64,000 bases of DNA, from NCBI RefSeq assembly GCF_009870125.1, contig NC_046683.1, positions 12,719,001 to 12,783,000 on the forward strand, read 5' to 3'. Positions 12,119 to 23,054 of this stretch are shown here, piece by piece. Position 1 is the stretch's first letter. Every line of letters starts with the position of its first letter. Below the pieces are notes generated by a model, which made no database searches, was not told where the DNA came from, and saw only the letters and a program-made list of their open reading frames with translations. Origin of the DNA: Drosophila pseudoobscura. Lineage: Eukaryota; Arthropoda; Insecta; Diptera; Drosophilidae. Both the position numbers and the translations under genes were made by a program.

Positions 12119-14883
12119 AAGCATCGCTAATTATCAAGCGCCCACAAGGTTAGACTCCTATTCCCGAATCAGTTTCAGTTTTCATTTGACGTGGAAAAAT
12201 GTAAGATGTCGACCATAATGCAAAAATTTGTCTTCAAGTGAAACCGGTTGAACGTGGCCTCCTTCCTTAAATCAGTCTTTCTTTAAAGTTCTTCTGTGAT
12301 TTATATCCAAAATATTGAAGTAAATTATTGTCTTCTTGGTCTTGGTTTGAAAATCCTTTGACATACGATCTATGCGATTTGATTCTCTACTATTTAAAGA
12401 ATGGAAACACTTGCGACACAAAATAAATACCAATAGAAGGAAGGGTTTCTGTAATGGAGACTTGCAATTTGCGGAGTTGCTCTGGATTCATTCCCTAATT
12501 CCCTTCTTCAGTCAATTAACCAACACTGGACTGCAGGCAGTACCAAATGGTAGCTTAACTATGATTTAAACAACACTGTTTGGCAAGAGTTTTGGAAAAG
12601 AGATATCTATAAATATCTGCTGTGTTACGATCGCGCATCCCCCACTTTTGATTTTGGTATTATAGATAGGTAAATATCCAATCAAATGGTAAGATGCCAT
12701 CTCTATGCAGGTGGAGGCGCAGCTTTGTTCTCTCCAGTTAGAACGTTCTCTAGTTACATTCGGTGGATTTTCAAAGCATCTTTCAGTGTTGTAAAAGGTG
12801 TTTCCTTCGGGTTCTACTTGCCTCCAATCTTAATGCATTTCGTGTGCACTAATTGGAGAAGAGTCGCAAAGGATTATGCATTGAATGGAGTGGGATGGGA
12901 GGGCATGGAATGGGTGACGTGACGGGCTGAAAAGTGTCGGAAAATGAGCAACCTCATAAACATCAACAGCTCGGCAATCCAATCAGAGATTAAAAAGCCG
13001 CCCCGCAGAGACAACGCCCACTGATTCCTGTGTTCCTTCCTTCCTTGCTTTCATCCGCTGCCTCATCCTTAATTCCCTGTCGCCCCCGGGGTTTCTGTTG
13101 TGTCAAAATGCAAAATTCAATTGTTTAGCCCTTCTTTTTGGCTAGAGAGGGGTTGCCGCTGCCAGTTCCCAGTCGCCGTTGAAGTGGATGGCAGCAGGAA
13201 GGTGAGTATCAGTAATTTGGGAAACAAAAATTGACATAAAAATCCATTTGTCAGCCCCTTTCAGATTAAAATCAAGGATTTAAAGTGTAATTTGATTCAG
13301 GGGCTGCAGGGGAAGAGGCTGGGGAAGGGGCTGCGATTGCGATTGCGATCAAAAAGAGCAAAAGCGTGACCCCAGAACAAAATCACACAATCCTCCGCCG
13401 GAGGAGGAAGAGGAAGGAAGGAAGCCCCGGACAACACCAATAAATGACAACAAACACACCCCTCCGCCGCCCGCCCCCACTAGCAACATCCGCCCGTCCT
13501 TAACATCCCATCAGCATCCCATCCTCCTCCAGGAGTGGGACGAGAGTCTGGGGTGGCTCATGGACTAACGCGAAACGGAAGAGTGATTTTAACGTGACTC
13601 CTGCGGCAAGAGGACGAGCACCACACACAGGAGGGTGTCCGTGGCCTGCCCTCTCGATTCTCCTGAGTGCTATTTTATGCTGAAGTGTGCCAGACGCACT
13701 GAACCAGTTCCCCGGTAGCTGGTGACTGGTGACTGGTGTCTGCTGGCTGCTGGCTGCTGCCTGCTGCATGGTGGCTAGTGTCCCTGCCCAAGGATGCGAC
13801 CACGACGGCGCCACCATGGAGTTTCGATGGGATTTCCGAAGAGGGGAGCGGAAGAATGTGCTGTGCAACCGGTTGAGTCCATTAATCATTTTCTAATTTG
13901 TGGAATGCAGAGTGCGGGCGGACGGACGAGCACACTTGGGGGAATAAACACAAACATCCCCCTTCTGGGGGCAGGACACCGAAAATGAAATTTTCACATC
14001 TGTAATTTGTTAAGTGCGTTTGTTATTCCACCGAATTATTTCACTTTTATGGGTTAAGTGCTTTTTGAGTTACGAGTAGACCGATGTCGGGCAATCCTGG
14101 CCCTGTTTGTCTTCGTTTTCTGCTTTCTGTTCCTGTTCCTGTCTCTGTTTTGTGTTCCAGGACCTTGGGGTTATGCCGTGGCATGTTGTCCTGAGCCGAT
14201 TCCGATTCCGTCTCCCGACTCCCCAGGAGATTGACATTAATTAGTTGTCTGGGAATTTGCCTCCCCAGTTGGTATTGGGAAGAGGCATTCGATAATGCTA
14301 TTATGGGAGAAGTTCCAGGAAGATCGGAAGGAAGTGGGGAATGGAACTTGACTCATGGAATCTTTTTGTGTAAGGCTTAGTTTATATACCACCTACTACA
14401 AAATAAAGATATACTTTCCCACTCGGATAATTGGCATTTCCCTTCAAAGGGACGATAGCCTTAAGATATAGGTTCCAGTTGGGCTTTCAAAGAAATATTC
14501 TGTGGGATCCATTCTACATATACATATTTGTTAGATTTGCTTGATTAGTTTTTATGTCTAAGAATTTCTTTCGGCAAAGGCAGAATCTTAAATTTAACTC
14601 AGCATCATGGCATCATATGGAAAGGAATACAGCTCAATATGAGGATCATTCCCTGGGATTCCTGTAAATGTTTTCTCCTTCAAGCAGTGACATTTTCTGC
14701 GGATTTCTTTGGAAGAACATCAGCAACATAATCATCGCCCACTACAACCAAATGGATATGGAGATGTCATCATCGATCACAACATCTCTCTGAGATGTCT
14801 GGAGGGCCCAATGAGGCCTAAGGATGGAAATCAGACAACTGTAAACTAATGACATTTGCCGAATCCATTCATTCACCCTGCCC

Positions 14884-14911
14884 CCTGGTCCTGGCCCTGG
14901 CCCTGGCCCTG
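14884..14911. repeat. GGCCCT microsatellite
   Basis: Three to four tandem GGCCCT hexamers. It is a simple repeat and nothing else is seen. Confidence 0.65.
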
Positions 14912-17900
14912 ATGATGCTTCTGCTGTATGCTGAATGCTGGATGCTACTGCTGTGGTCTCAATGCGTATCCACTTACAAATGAGAGGATGGGGTGGATGT
15001 CCTGGCACTGCCACCACCAGGAACCAGAAACCGAGCACAACGAGGGTTGTTCGAGTCATTTGTTTGTTTTCGAGTGCGCTGCCTGTCCAAATATGCGGCA
15101 GCTTGTAACAATTACCAAATGACACCCTCGACAATCGGAAATGGCCATTGTAACGGGCCAAGGACACTGGGACACAGGACACAGGACACTCGGCACGGAC
15201 CAGTGACAACAAATGCGCAAAATGCGCAATAAGAATGGATGAAATGGGATGGGATGGGATGGTATATGGATGGCATGAAGGGAATGAATCCACTTGTCGC
15301 AAAATCAATGGCAATATTTTCACCATTAGTTGTTTGTCCTTGTCCTGATGAAGTAATCAAGCGGGAATCAACTTAAAACTCAGTTTGAGGGTAAAATTTA
15401 TGGGCTGGAAGTTGAAGTGCTTTACTCCCGTGGCCGGGCCAGGGCTGTCATGGCTGGTGGGGATTACAATGGGGTTGAATGTTGTCTTAACAAATAGGTT
15501 TATTCTGAGAGTTGGTATTAAGAGCGCTAGAAACCTGTTCTATCCTAGAAAGTCCTTGTTACTTACTAGAGCCTGTCTATTCTTTCAATTAGAGATGATC
15601 TAACCCCATCTTTCTGTTCCTGTTCCCCCATATCTTATGAGTTTCAACTAACTATTGGAAATCTCTTTCAACTATGTATATATCTGCTGAAGATCTATTA
15701 CAACCAATGAAATGTTTCAAAGATCTCCACATCTACTATATACCCCCCCTGCCATGCAGCTGCTTGGAAAAAGCTTTCGAGCGGCAGATGACCCGCTCAA
15801 AAAAAAAAGGAAAAACATTATGAAAAACCGACAACATCTGCCGATGTTTCTTCTTTTGGTGTGGAGCTTCTTCTGTGTTGGGGAGCAGAGGCAGCAACAG
15901 CAGTCAATATGATTTGTGATTTACAACAGGTTTCAATTAACCAAAAGCATCCCCCCCTAGAGCCCCACTACTATACTATACGTAATAGAATTTTGCATGT
16001 TTTTGGGGCCACAAATATAGAGAGGGGAGGGGCGCCACTGGAGTGGCGTGAAGTGGCGGGGGGAGACAACGGTGGCAGCTGAGAAGCGTTGACAGGGACA
16101 TAAATAAACGGCGGTTAAGTATCGTGTAATGCTAGACGAATAGTTTCTGGGTGTGGTGTGTGTTGTCGCGGCAACTGTAAGTGGAGATGCGATGCTCCCC
16201 GGGGTAAACAGCCGCTGTTGGAGACGATGTTGCAGTTGCAACTAATTGAGAACAAGGCGGCAACGGGCAGCGCAGGCGGCATAAATTAGACGCAACTTCC
16301 ACTCTAAGTGGATTCGTCGGGGGGGCGGAGGCGTCGCGCCAGAAGCAGGCCATCTGATGGATTGTCAAGTCAGAGACTGGCGACATCTTTCAATTAAAAA
16401 TGCATCTCTTCGTGCCCCACACCCCATACCCCACGCCCACCCACCCACAATCACTCATCTCAATCCATTCCATTCCAACTCTCTCTGGCTCTGATCTGTA
16501 ATCTTTGGGCTCATTAAATTCAAATGGAATTTGTATCGAAGGCAGAACTTAATCCGCTCGTAAACATCTCCACTCCCCACCTTTCGGCGTCGGCGCCCCC
16601 ACACACCCCACACACCCCATGAGCCCCACACCCGGTCAGGCTGCTGCCGTTGCACGGCTCCAGTCATAAATCAGTTCTAGCTAACCCAAGGATTTGCCAG
16701 GCTCAACTCAACTCTACTCGACGCCGAGCCGAGCCGAGCGAGATGGCAAGCGAATAAAGACAGCGAATGCATATATAGAGCTCTTAAGACTATGGAGTAC
16801 CCGCTACTATTAGGATATGGAAACTCTACCACAGATACGATCTGCTACAAGGAACTTATCGTTCCAGCCAGCTTTTTCTTCTCTGGCTGTAAAAATCCAT
16901 GAACTACAACTGGGAAAGAGGAGAGAAGTCAGGGACAGATATCCAGACACACCCCAAAAAGTAGGTTCCTTCCTCTGACAGTTACACAAGTCCCAACGAG
17001 TGCAACGTATCCATGAACCCTTCCGGAGTACAGGGTATACAGAAATGGACCAATTCGAATGGGAAGCGTGTGTCGCCTTCGGTTCGCAAAGGCCTCGTAA
17101 CGAATGCAGGCTTGTGGCTGGGGCTGGGGCTGGGCAGCGGCAGAAATCTAATTTCAAGCACCAGAGAGCAGCGAGAACCAGAAGCAGAAGCTGCCGCTGG
17201 AGCAGGAGGACCAGGAGCAGTCCTCGAGCTCGTGGTGAACTTCTGTGCGCCTTTTCCACTTGGCTAGCTTAACGATTCGAACTGCTGTCAGGGTTTTTTG
17301 CAAGGCCCCCCACCATACACCCACTTTGTTGTCTATTTGATGTCTTAATGCGAACCACCCCCAGTACCATCCAGCACCATCCAGCACCACCCGGCACCCG
17401 CCGCATCAGTAGCACCAGTAGGTGGGGAAGAAGGGACGTATTATCCCAACCCACCCCCTGCAGGTTGCCTCTGCCCGTACAATTTTAATCAAATGGATTT
17501 TCTTTCTATCTAATTTTCTGCCTGTACCGTACGGAAATAGACAGTCCCTCCCCCTCCCCCGCCGCTGCCCTAGTCCCACTCTACCCACTTAAGAGCTGAC
17601 AACAGGAGCAACAATTTATTACGTGTACCCATCTCTTCTATCCCGGGTATTAGCTGGCCTACGGGCAGCCATTATTCATGATTCTACGGATCGGAGTTCA
17701 TGCAGTGGCAAAAAAAATTGATCTTCAAACAAGAGAGATATATGAACTTATGTATGTGTGTATGCTTATATATAAATATATGCCCTGTCCATCATTTATC
17801 GGAGATACAACAGATCTTCGGTGGTTTTTGGTCTGGCATTATGCTTGATTCAAATTACATTGTATATACAAATCTGAGGCAATTTTCCCGTTTTTGGTTA

Positions 17901-18071
17901 GACTGTAACTTACAAAATTGTTGGACATCCAGCAAAAGGATTTTCCCAGGGTTCTTTTGGACTTTAGATTCTAGATATTAGTATTATTCGTAATTTAAAA
18001 GTGTTTACTTCCATAGCACATTTTTTTTCGATTATTTAAATATTTAAATGGGGTTTGTCTCACGACAGAAC

Positions 18072-18310
18072 AGTGTTATGGAGCAGCCAATACAGTTACC
18101 ATGCAACCGGTTGTGGGCCCCGGTAAGTGCTCGTATTGGTGAGAACGTTTAATGGAGCAGCCAATACATTCACCATACAACCGGGTGCAGCCCCGGGTAA
18201 GTGTACGAATTGGTGAGAACACTTTGCTAAATACAGCCAATACATCCACCATTCAAAAAGTTGCGACCCCGGCTAAGTGTTCGCATTGGTGAGAACAGTT
18301 TTCTGAAGAC
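18072..18310. repeat. Three tandem ~75-bp units with CCAAT...ATTGG arms
   Basis: CCAAT starts at 18087, 18161 and 18237, giving periods of 74 and 76 bases. Each unit runs CCAATAC, an ACC-rich middle, a GC-rich CCGG core, TAAGTG, then ATTGGTGAGAAC, so the ends of every unit are complementary. In unit 1 the stem is CCAATAC/GTATTGG with a second helix TTACC/GGTAA. Units 2 and 3 keep the CCAAT/ATTGG pairing but lose part of the inner helix. The block lies downstream of the minus-strand gene. It may be a structured RNA, a set of paired CCAAT boxes, or a minisatellite. Confidence 0.7.
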
Positions 18311-18721
18311 AGCTGACTAAAATATTTAAAAAAATATTTAATGATTTTGGTTTAATTTATAACATCGAAATTCAATAAATAAGTTTATAATATAAAATTT
18401 ATGTAAACACAGTACATAATTGTGGAATTGAGAATAGTGGGTTGGGGGTTTAGGGAATAGGGGAGTGTGTTGCCCAAATAAGTGGAATCAGTCTTTAGCA
18501 TCTAGAATACTCTTGCCTTGCCTAAACGGTGGGCGCGGGTGTGTTGGGTGAATGTGTTTGGGGTGTGGGATGGGATTTCGTATGCATAGCATACAAAAAT
18601 GCCGATATATAAGGGCGAATTTCATAGACTAATTTACAAATTGTGCTATCGGGATCTAAAACTGAAACTAATACATAATAAACTTAACTGAAAAGCTGAT
18701 TAATGGACCTAAACATTGGTC
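18311..18721. other. Probable 3'UTR and downstream spacer of the minus-strand gene
   Basis: AT-rich DNA with a short G/T-rich patch. No exon is visible. No canonical AATAAA was found on the minus strand, so the transcript end cannot be placed. Confidence 0.4.
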
Positions 18722-19808
18722 CTAGAAGCGCAGGCCGTAGCGTCCCGGTCGCTTGGGCGCCACCTCGGTTTCACGCTGCTGCTGGCGCTTGCGTGTTGTG
18801 TATCCAGCACTAGAACTGGCGGGCATTTCTCCTGTGCCATCTCTAACAGGCGGCGGCGGGATTCGTGGCACTTGGTCCTGGGACTCGCACTGGGACTGCG
18901 AGCTGGAGGGAGAGGGCTCCACCGGAACGGGCTCGACTGAATCCTCCAATGGGTTTTGCTCCGGCTCCTCGCTCTCAGCCCTAGCGAAGAGAGTACGCCG
19001 CACACTGCGCAGATGGCTAAGCGGATGGCTGCTGGCTGGTTCTTCGGCCTCGTCATCTGTCAGGGGATTGCTTGAGATGGCAACAGATCCGCGTTGGCGT
19101 TGTCGTGGAAATGGGCGGTAGTCCTCGTAAATGGCCAGGCAGACTTCAATGTCGCGCAGGCTAATGCTGGCCGTCGCAGTTTGACGATATCCCAGCGTCA
19201 ACAGGACGTGCTGCGTGTCGTACAGCTGAATGCCGCCGTCATTTCTGTTCCCCTCGACGTCCTCCATCACACCCCTGGCCTCGACGTACTGCAGCATATC
19301 CATGGCGGGTCTGATGGCTGGACGTGGTGGTGTAGCGAGATGGGGGGAACTGCGTGACTGCACCTCCTCCTCCCCTTCCGAATCGCCCACCGCAATGCGC
19401 CGTCCCTCCGAAATGGCGCGTTCTCGTTCCTTCTGCTCGTGCATCCGGCGGCGCACTCGCTCGAAAGTTGGACCAAACCACTCCTTAATGAATACCTCCT
19501 TCGATGGAGTGCAGGGGCGGGCGTCTTCAAAGCCAATGTGCTTGAAGCGGTTAAATATCTGGGTGCGGATGAAGCCCGTCACAGCCACGACGCCCCTAAT
19601 TTGGCGCCCGAAAAGGCTGAGCATGCAGTCATCGGCTAGATCTGCACGCACAAGCCCAGTGTCCACGCCCACGATGAAGTTCTGCACAATCTCGCTTGCT
19701 GATGGCTGAACTAGAGTCGCGGAAAATTTGATTATTGGTTAGAGTCAGCCTTAGTCAGAATGGTCAGAATGCCTTACCCGCTGTCTGGTTGCTGCCGTTT
19801 GGGTCCAT
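18722..19808 (-). CDS. Unrecognised two-exon gene, 339 codons
   Basis: Exon 1 is 19808-19778 (31 bases, starts MDPNGSNQTA). A GTAAGG donor and a CTCTAG acceptor remove a 67-base intron, and exon 2 runs 19710-18722 to the stop. The join restores one frame and extends the exon-2 frame upstream with a natural start, and a motif 1/DRE promoter lies about 130 bases upstream. Residues ~16-110 look like a compact alpha/beta domain (LFGRQIRG then VVAVTGFI), and a second ordered patch lies at ~170-225. Between them is a charged Glu/Arg linker, and the last ~110 residues are Ser/Pro/Glu-rich with a basic tail ending GRYGLRF. The first patch faintly resembles an NTF2-like fold, which is only an impression. 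I do not recognise the family and assign no function. Confidence 0.85.
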
Positions 19809-19939
19809 TCTGCCGTTGTACGAATTCGTAAAAAAAAAATATTTATACCAGGCTTCTCAAAATATATATAAGAAACTAAACTATATTTATATTATCCATT
19901 TAATAGAAAAATGTCAAATTGAAAACAAAGCCAGCTTGG

Positions 19940-19965
19940 CAGTGTGACCGAGGACTTATCGATAA
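19940..19965 (-). promoter_or_regulatory. Motif 1 plus DRE core promoter of the 18722-19808 gene
   Basis: On the minus strand CGGTCACACTG (19950-19940) fits Ohler motif 1 (YGGTCACACTR), and TTATCGATAA (19956-19965) is a perfect DRE. This pair marks broadly expressed fly promoters. Its position about 130 bases upstream of the start codon fits a short 5' leader for the minus-strand gene. Confidence 0.7.
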
Positions 19966-20090
19966 AATATGCCGTCCAACCCTCAGAAATATAACGAAAC
20001 ATACTGTCTCAATTAAAAAATATATCGTAAATATACTGACGAATTCAAGTTCTATTTTACATATTCCTCGTTTGTGATCTTCCGTGGAAT

Positions 20091-20420
20091 ATTACTAGCT
20101 ACATAGAACTTTCAACCATGCCCACATAAATGTATCCGATTAATAAATCAATTTTCTACTTAACTGGCTCATTTTAACCACTTGCTTTTATGGCATATTG
20201 TGTCAAAAGAGGTTTTGCCGAAAATGATCAAACAAAAAAAAAAAAAAACGAAAGAGCATAGTCGTTCCTATTGTTTAATATTAATATTAAGTCGAATACT
20301 ATTAGCTAGATAAATCCTTTTGCCATTCCCACATAATTTGATCCGCTTAGTCTCCTATTCTTATACTTGCTTTTATTGGATTTCTGTAAGCCTTTTAAAA
20401 TGTAATTAATAGATTGACGA
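20091..20420. repeat. Diverged tandem duplication, ~200-bp period
   Basis: A segment starting near 20094 (GTGGAATATTACTAGCTA) recurs in diverged form near 20291 (GTCGAATACTATTAGCTA). Both copies continue through CCAT.CCCACATAA, GATCCG-like and ACTTGCTTTTAT motifs in the same order. They are old direct copies of AT-rich DNA, perhaps fragments of one mobile element. There is no coding content. Confidence 0.5.
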
Positions 20421-21355
20421 AATTGAAAAACATACCATTATGTACCATTATAATTTTTACCTCTAAAACTACCGAAAAGTATTAAAAATACCGTAAAATA
20501 CTGCCACCCTGCAGCATGGTTTTACCTGGAACCGATATGCCGACACACATTTTGTAGGGATGATAATAAATATATCGATACATTGATCTATAAATAGGTG
20601 CAGCCATTGCTAAAATAAACTTGCAACCTAAATCATACAATTTTATTTTATTCAATAAGAAAATCAGAAATCAGCTCTTAGAAATCCTGCAAAAATATTC
20701 CTGCTTCACTTCCCGAGCAAGCAGTCGCAATCCTCTCAGATTATACCATCGATCCGACCACCTATGTTATCGATAGTACTATTATCGCTGGCCCACCACT
20801 GCTGCCATTTTAGCTTATTTTGAGCTAGATTTAGCTTATTCTAAAATCAGCTTAGCTAATTTTGGCTTCAAACAATTTTTGTTTTTGGATTGTATTGTAA
20901 TATTTGTTAATTTTTATCGAGAAATCGGACAAAAATCATATTTGTTGTTCGTATTTTGGTATCATCCAATTTTGTGTATAAATGTCCATTTACATTCATA
21001 AAAATGTTTATATAAATAAACAAAATTTCCACAATTTCTGGTTAAATTTCGATGAGTTTAGGGAGTGGCTACGCAACTGACCACACAAAATCGTACTGCT
21101 GCTTTTGTAAGGCAGCAATTGGGGCCAAGTTGTGCGAAGTAAGCCAGCATGCTGTCGCTAAAAAACATATTGCGTCCAGTTCAAGCATAATATGGATAAT
21201 GGATAATATCTTGTCATTACTTTAATTAATAATTTAAAAAAAATATATCAATAGAATTCAATTATCCATTATATTAGTTTATTCTAGCTTATTTTTTTCT
21301 GCAATCTAGCTTATAGTGTCTCAAAATCTGACAACACTGTTTCCCACCTTTTAGC
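20421..21355. promoter_or_regulatory. Intergenic AT-rich DNA with DRE cluster
   Basis: No exon is visible between the divergent minus-strand gene and MCTS1. Full DRE-type sites occur at 20573-20580 (TATCGATA) and 20767-20776 (TTATCGATAG), with a half-match near 20749. AGCTTATT-type motifs repeat around 20810-20870 and 21280-21315. The cluster may serve the MCTS1 promoter or an unannotated transcript. The rest is AT-rich and unremarkable. Confidence 0.4.
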
Positions 21356-21395
21356 ATCAGCTGCAGCACTCCCGGGTATTAAAAATTTTAGCAAA
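21356..21395 (+). promoter_or_regulatory. Proximal promoter/leader of MCTS1
   Basis: ATCAGCTGC (21356-21364) is close to the AWCAGCTGWT core element and lies 32 bases upstream of the start codon. It is followed by GGGTATTAAAAATTTT. The leader must be very short, as is common for fly translation-factor genes. The exact start site cannot be placed. Confidence 0.4.
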
Positions 21396-22159
21396 ATGTT
21401 CAAAAAGTATGTATAAAATCTGAAGATTGGTGACGCAGTTGAGCTGGCACTAATTCAAATGAATATCTAGATTCGAGGAGAAGGACAGTATCTCGTCCAT
21501 ACAACAGCTTAAATCGTCCGTACAGAAAGGCATACGTGCCAAGCTGCTGGAAGCCTATCCCAAGTTAGAGACACACATTGATCTGATATTGCCCAAGAAG
21601 GACTCGTATCGCATTGCCAAATGGTAAGTTGAGAGTGCCGTGCCTGCCCTGTTTGTACAGGGAGTATAAAATGTATTCTATCCTACGGCTTGCCTCCCGA
21701 CAGCCATGACCACATCGAGCTTCTGTTAAACGGCGCCGGCGAGCAAGTATTTTTCCGGCATCGAGATGGCCCATGGATGCCGACGTTGCGCCTTCTCCAC
21801 AAGTTTCCCTACTTTGTGACCATGGAGCAGGTGGACAAGGGTGCCATTCGTTTTGTTTTGAGTGGCGCGAATGTCATGTGCCCTGGCCTGACGTCGCCGG
21901 GCGCCTGCATGACGCCGGCTGAGAAGAACACGGTGGTGGCCATCATGGCCGAGGGCAAAGAGCACGCGCTGGCCATCGGTCTGCTCACGCTATCCACAGA
22001 AGAAATGTAAGTGGGAAGTGGTGCACGGCTGATCTAGACTTAAAAAACGCTTTCCCTTCTCCGATCTATTCCCGCAGTTTGGCCAAGAATAAAGGCATCG
22101 GTATTGAGACGTACCATTTCCTCAACGACGGCCTTTGGAAGTCGAAACCAGTAAAGTAA
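21396..22159 (+). CDS. MCTS1: MCTS1 translation reinitiation factor
   Basis: Four coding exons: 21396-21406, 21471-21623, 21704-22006 and 22078-22159. All have GT..AG introns, and together they give 182 residues, against 181 for human MCTS1. The start MFKKFEEKD matches the family N-terminus. Landmarks include [16 protein letters not shown] (~80-95) and the PUA-domain run [20 protein letters not shown] (~100-120). The C-terminal [16 protein letters not shown] closes the PUA domain. In the family, the protein partners DENR on the 40S subunit, removes deacylated tRNA and supports reinitiation after short upstream ORFs. It acts in the cytoplasm. All core motifs are present and no lesion is seen. 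The first coding exon holds only 11 bases. The gene stands divergent to the minus-strand gene and upstream of the small-ORF locus. Confidence 0.97.
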
Positions 22160-22449
22160 GGAGTAAATCGGGACCCGGACCCCTGCACACGCACACACGC
22201 CATGTGCTCGTCGCTTTTAGTCTGAGAGCAAAGAATGGTTTTTTTGATATGCAACTAAATCCTGATCATACACTTTTTTTTGTCTTAATTTTAACTGTCA
22301 GTCAAACTATTTAAGCCGATGCGAAATATAATTAATGGCATTTAAAATAGTTTGTCCTTAGATCAGTGGAAGGTCAAAGCAAGAACCACCTAGTGGAAAA
22401 TGGTACAGAACACATTGAATTATAGACTCTCTAGAAGCCCGTAGATGGA
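22160..22449. other. MCTS1 3'UTR and spacer
   Basis: AT-rich, non-coding. No AATAAA was found between the MCTS1 stop and the next small ORF, so the transcript end is unclear and read-through into the small-ORF locus cannot be excluded. Confidence 0.4.
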
Positions 22450-22593
22450 ATGGAGTTTGCTGTGGACCTTTTTCCAGAGACTGGACAGGCCTTCCTGGAA
22501 CTTTGTTTTACGGATCGTCTAGTTTTCATAGAATCAAACATAGACGGAGATGCCTCTATTATTCATATGTTATTGAGCAATCGTCATACATAA
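22450..22593 (+). CDS. Small ORF, 47 codons (upstream member of pair)
   Basis: ATG at 22450, stop TAA at 22591-22593. The peptide begins MEFAVDLFPETGQAF and continues with a mixed, globular-looking composition, not low complexity. An overlapping ATG five bases earlier (22445) opens a different 25-codon frame. A polypyrimidine-AG (acceptor-like) at 22473-22477 means the frame could also be part of a spliced exon whose upstream part I cannot see. It is followed after 38 bases by a second ORF. Product not recognised; whether it is translated is uncertain. Confidence 0.4.
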   Translation: MEFAVDLFPETGQAFLELCFTDRLVFIESNIDGDASIIHMLLSNRHT

Positions 22594-22631
22594 CATCGGA
22601 AAGCAAATACGGAAATACAAAATTTTCGACA

Positions 22632-22850
22632 ATGAAGTACGCCCTTGCCCACTTGCCCATCAAGGGACAGCCGCCAATGACCGAAGAGGAGCTTCGCAAC
22701 GTACGCCGTTTGGCTGTGCAGAAGCGACGCAAGTTTCTGCGCCATCTAGAGTTCGACAAGAATCGAAATATCAATGATGTGGGTCTGGACCGAGACGATT
22801 TAAGCATGATGTCGAAGGCCGAGACATCGGTTGACATCAAGATCGGTTGA
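22632..22850 (+). CDS. Small conserved-looking protein, 72 codons
   Basis: ATG at 22632 with A at -3 (GACAATG), a good fly start context, and stop TGA at 22848-22850. The protein begins MKYALAHLPIKGQPPM and contains a charged helical segment (TEEELRNVRRLAVQKRRKF). It ends KAETSVDIKIG. Codon choice favours C/G at the third position, as in real fly genes. The frame is open further upstream but has no ATG there. Function unknown. With the 47-codon ORF it may form a dicistronic message beside MCTS1. Confidence 0.65.
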   Translation: MKYALAHLPIKGQPPMTEEELRNVRRLAVQKRRKFLRHLEFDKNRNINDVGLDRDDLSMMSKAETSVDIKIG

Positions 22851-23025
22851 AGCATGTTTTTAATTTTGTATTATTTTGTAACACCCTGATTAATATCATA
22901 AACTATCTATCCATCTATAAAATACCAAGATGGTTTTTTATCAATCGATTAAATTCTTTTGTTAAAAGATCGAAAAAAGTCGATTTAACACAACAGATTC
23001 CTAGCATGGTATATCCCTGGCCCAG
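22851..23025. other. Spacer, probable 3'UTR of the small-ORF transcript
   Basis: AT-rich DNA up to the DRE at 23026. An ATTAAA-type signal is present near 22947. No coding content. Confidence 0.4.
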
Positions 23026-23054
23026 TTATCGATAGCAATGCTGAAACAGCTGTT
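23026..23054 (+). promoter_or_regulatory. DRE + AACAGCTGTT promoter of the ARFGEF3-like gene
   Basis: TTATCGATAG (23026-23035) is a DRE and AACAGCTGTT (23045-23054) is an exact match to Ohler motif 5. The pair lies about 1.1 kb upstream of the ARFGEF3-like start codon and is the best placed core promoter for that gene. Confidence 0.6.

Larger units (their letters stand above)
3363..18071. other. Long non-coding stretch, no gene seen
   Basis: About 14.7 kb without a supportable exon. It contains many microsatellite patches: GTGGCT at 4525-4555, GGCACA at 4745-4782, GGATCCAT at 5084-5140, GGTCCG/GGTGCC at 11361-11412 and GGCCCT at 14884-14911. It also holds AT-rich blocks and the separately listed candidate promoter, inverted repeat and element remnant. 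No tRNA-like cloverleaf or conserved protein domain was noticed. Blocks of dispersed short motifs are compatible with enhancers in a long intron or intergenic interval, but nothing in the sequence proves this. Confidence 0.55.

Noticed and set aside
14742..15326. 194-codon minus-strand ORF
   Set aside because: Mixed composition with simple-repeat tracts (Gly-Pro run from GGCCCT), no splice partners and no domain. Not supported as a gene.
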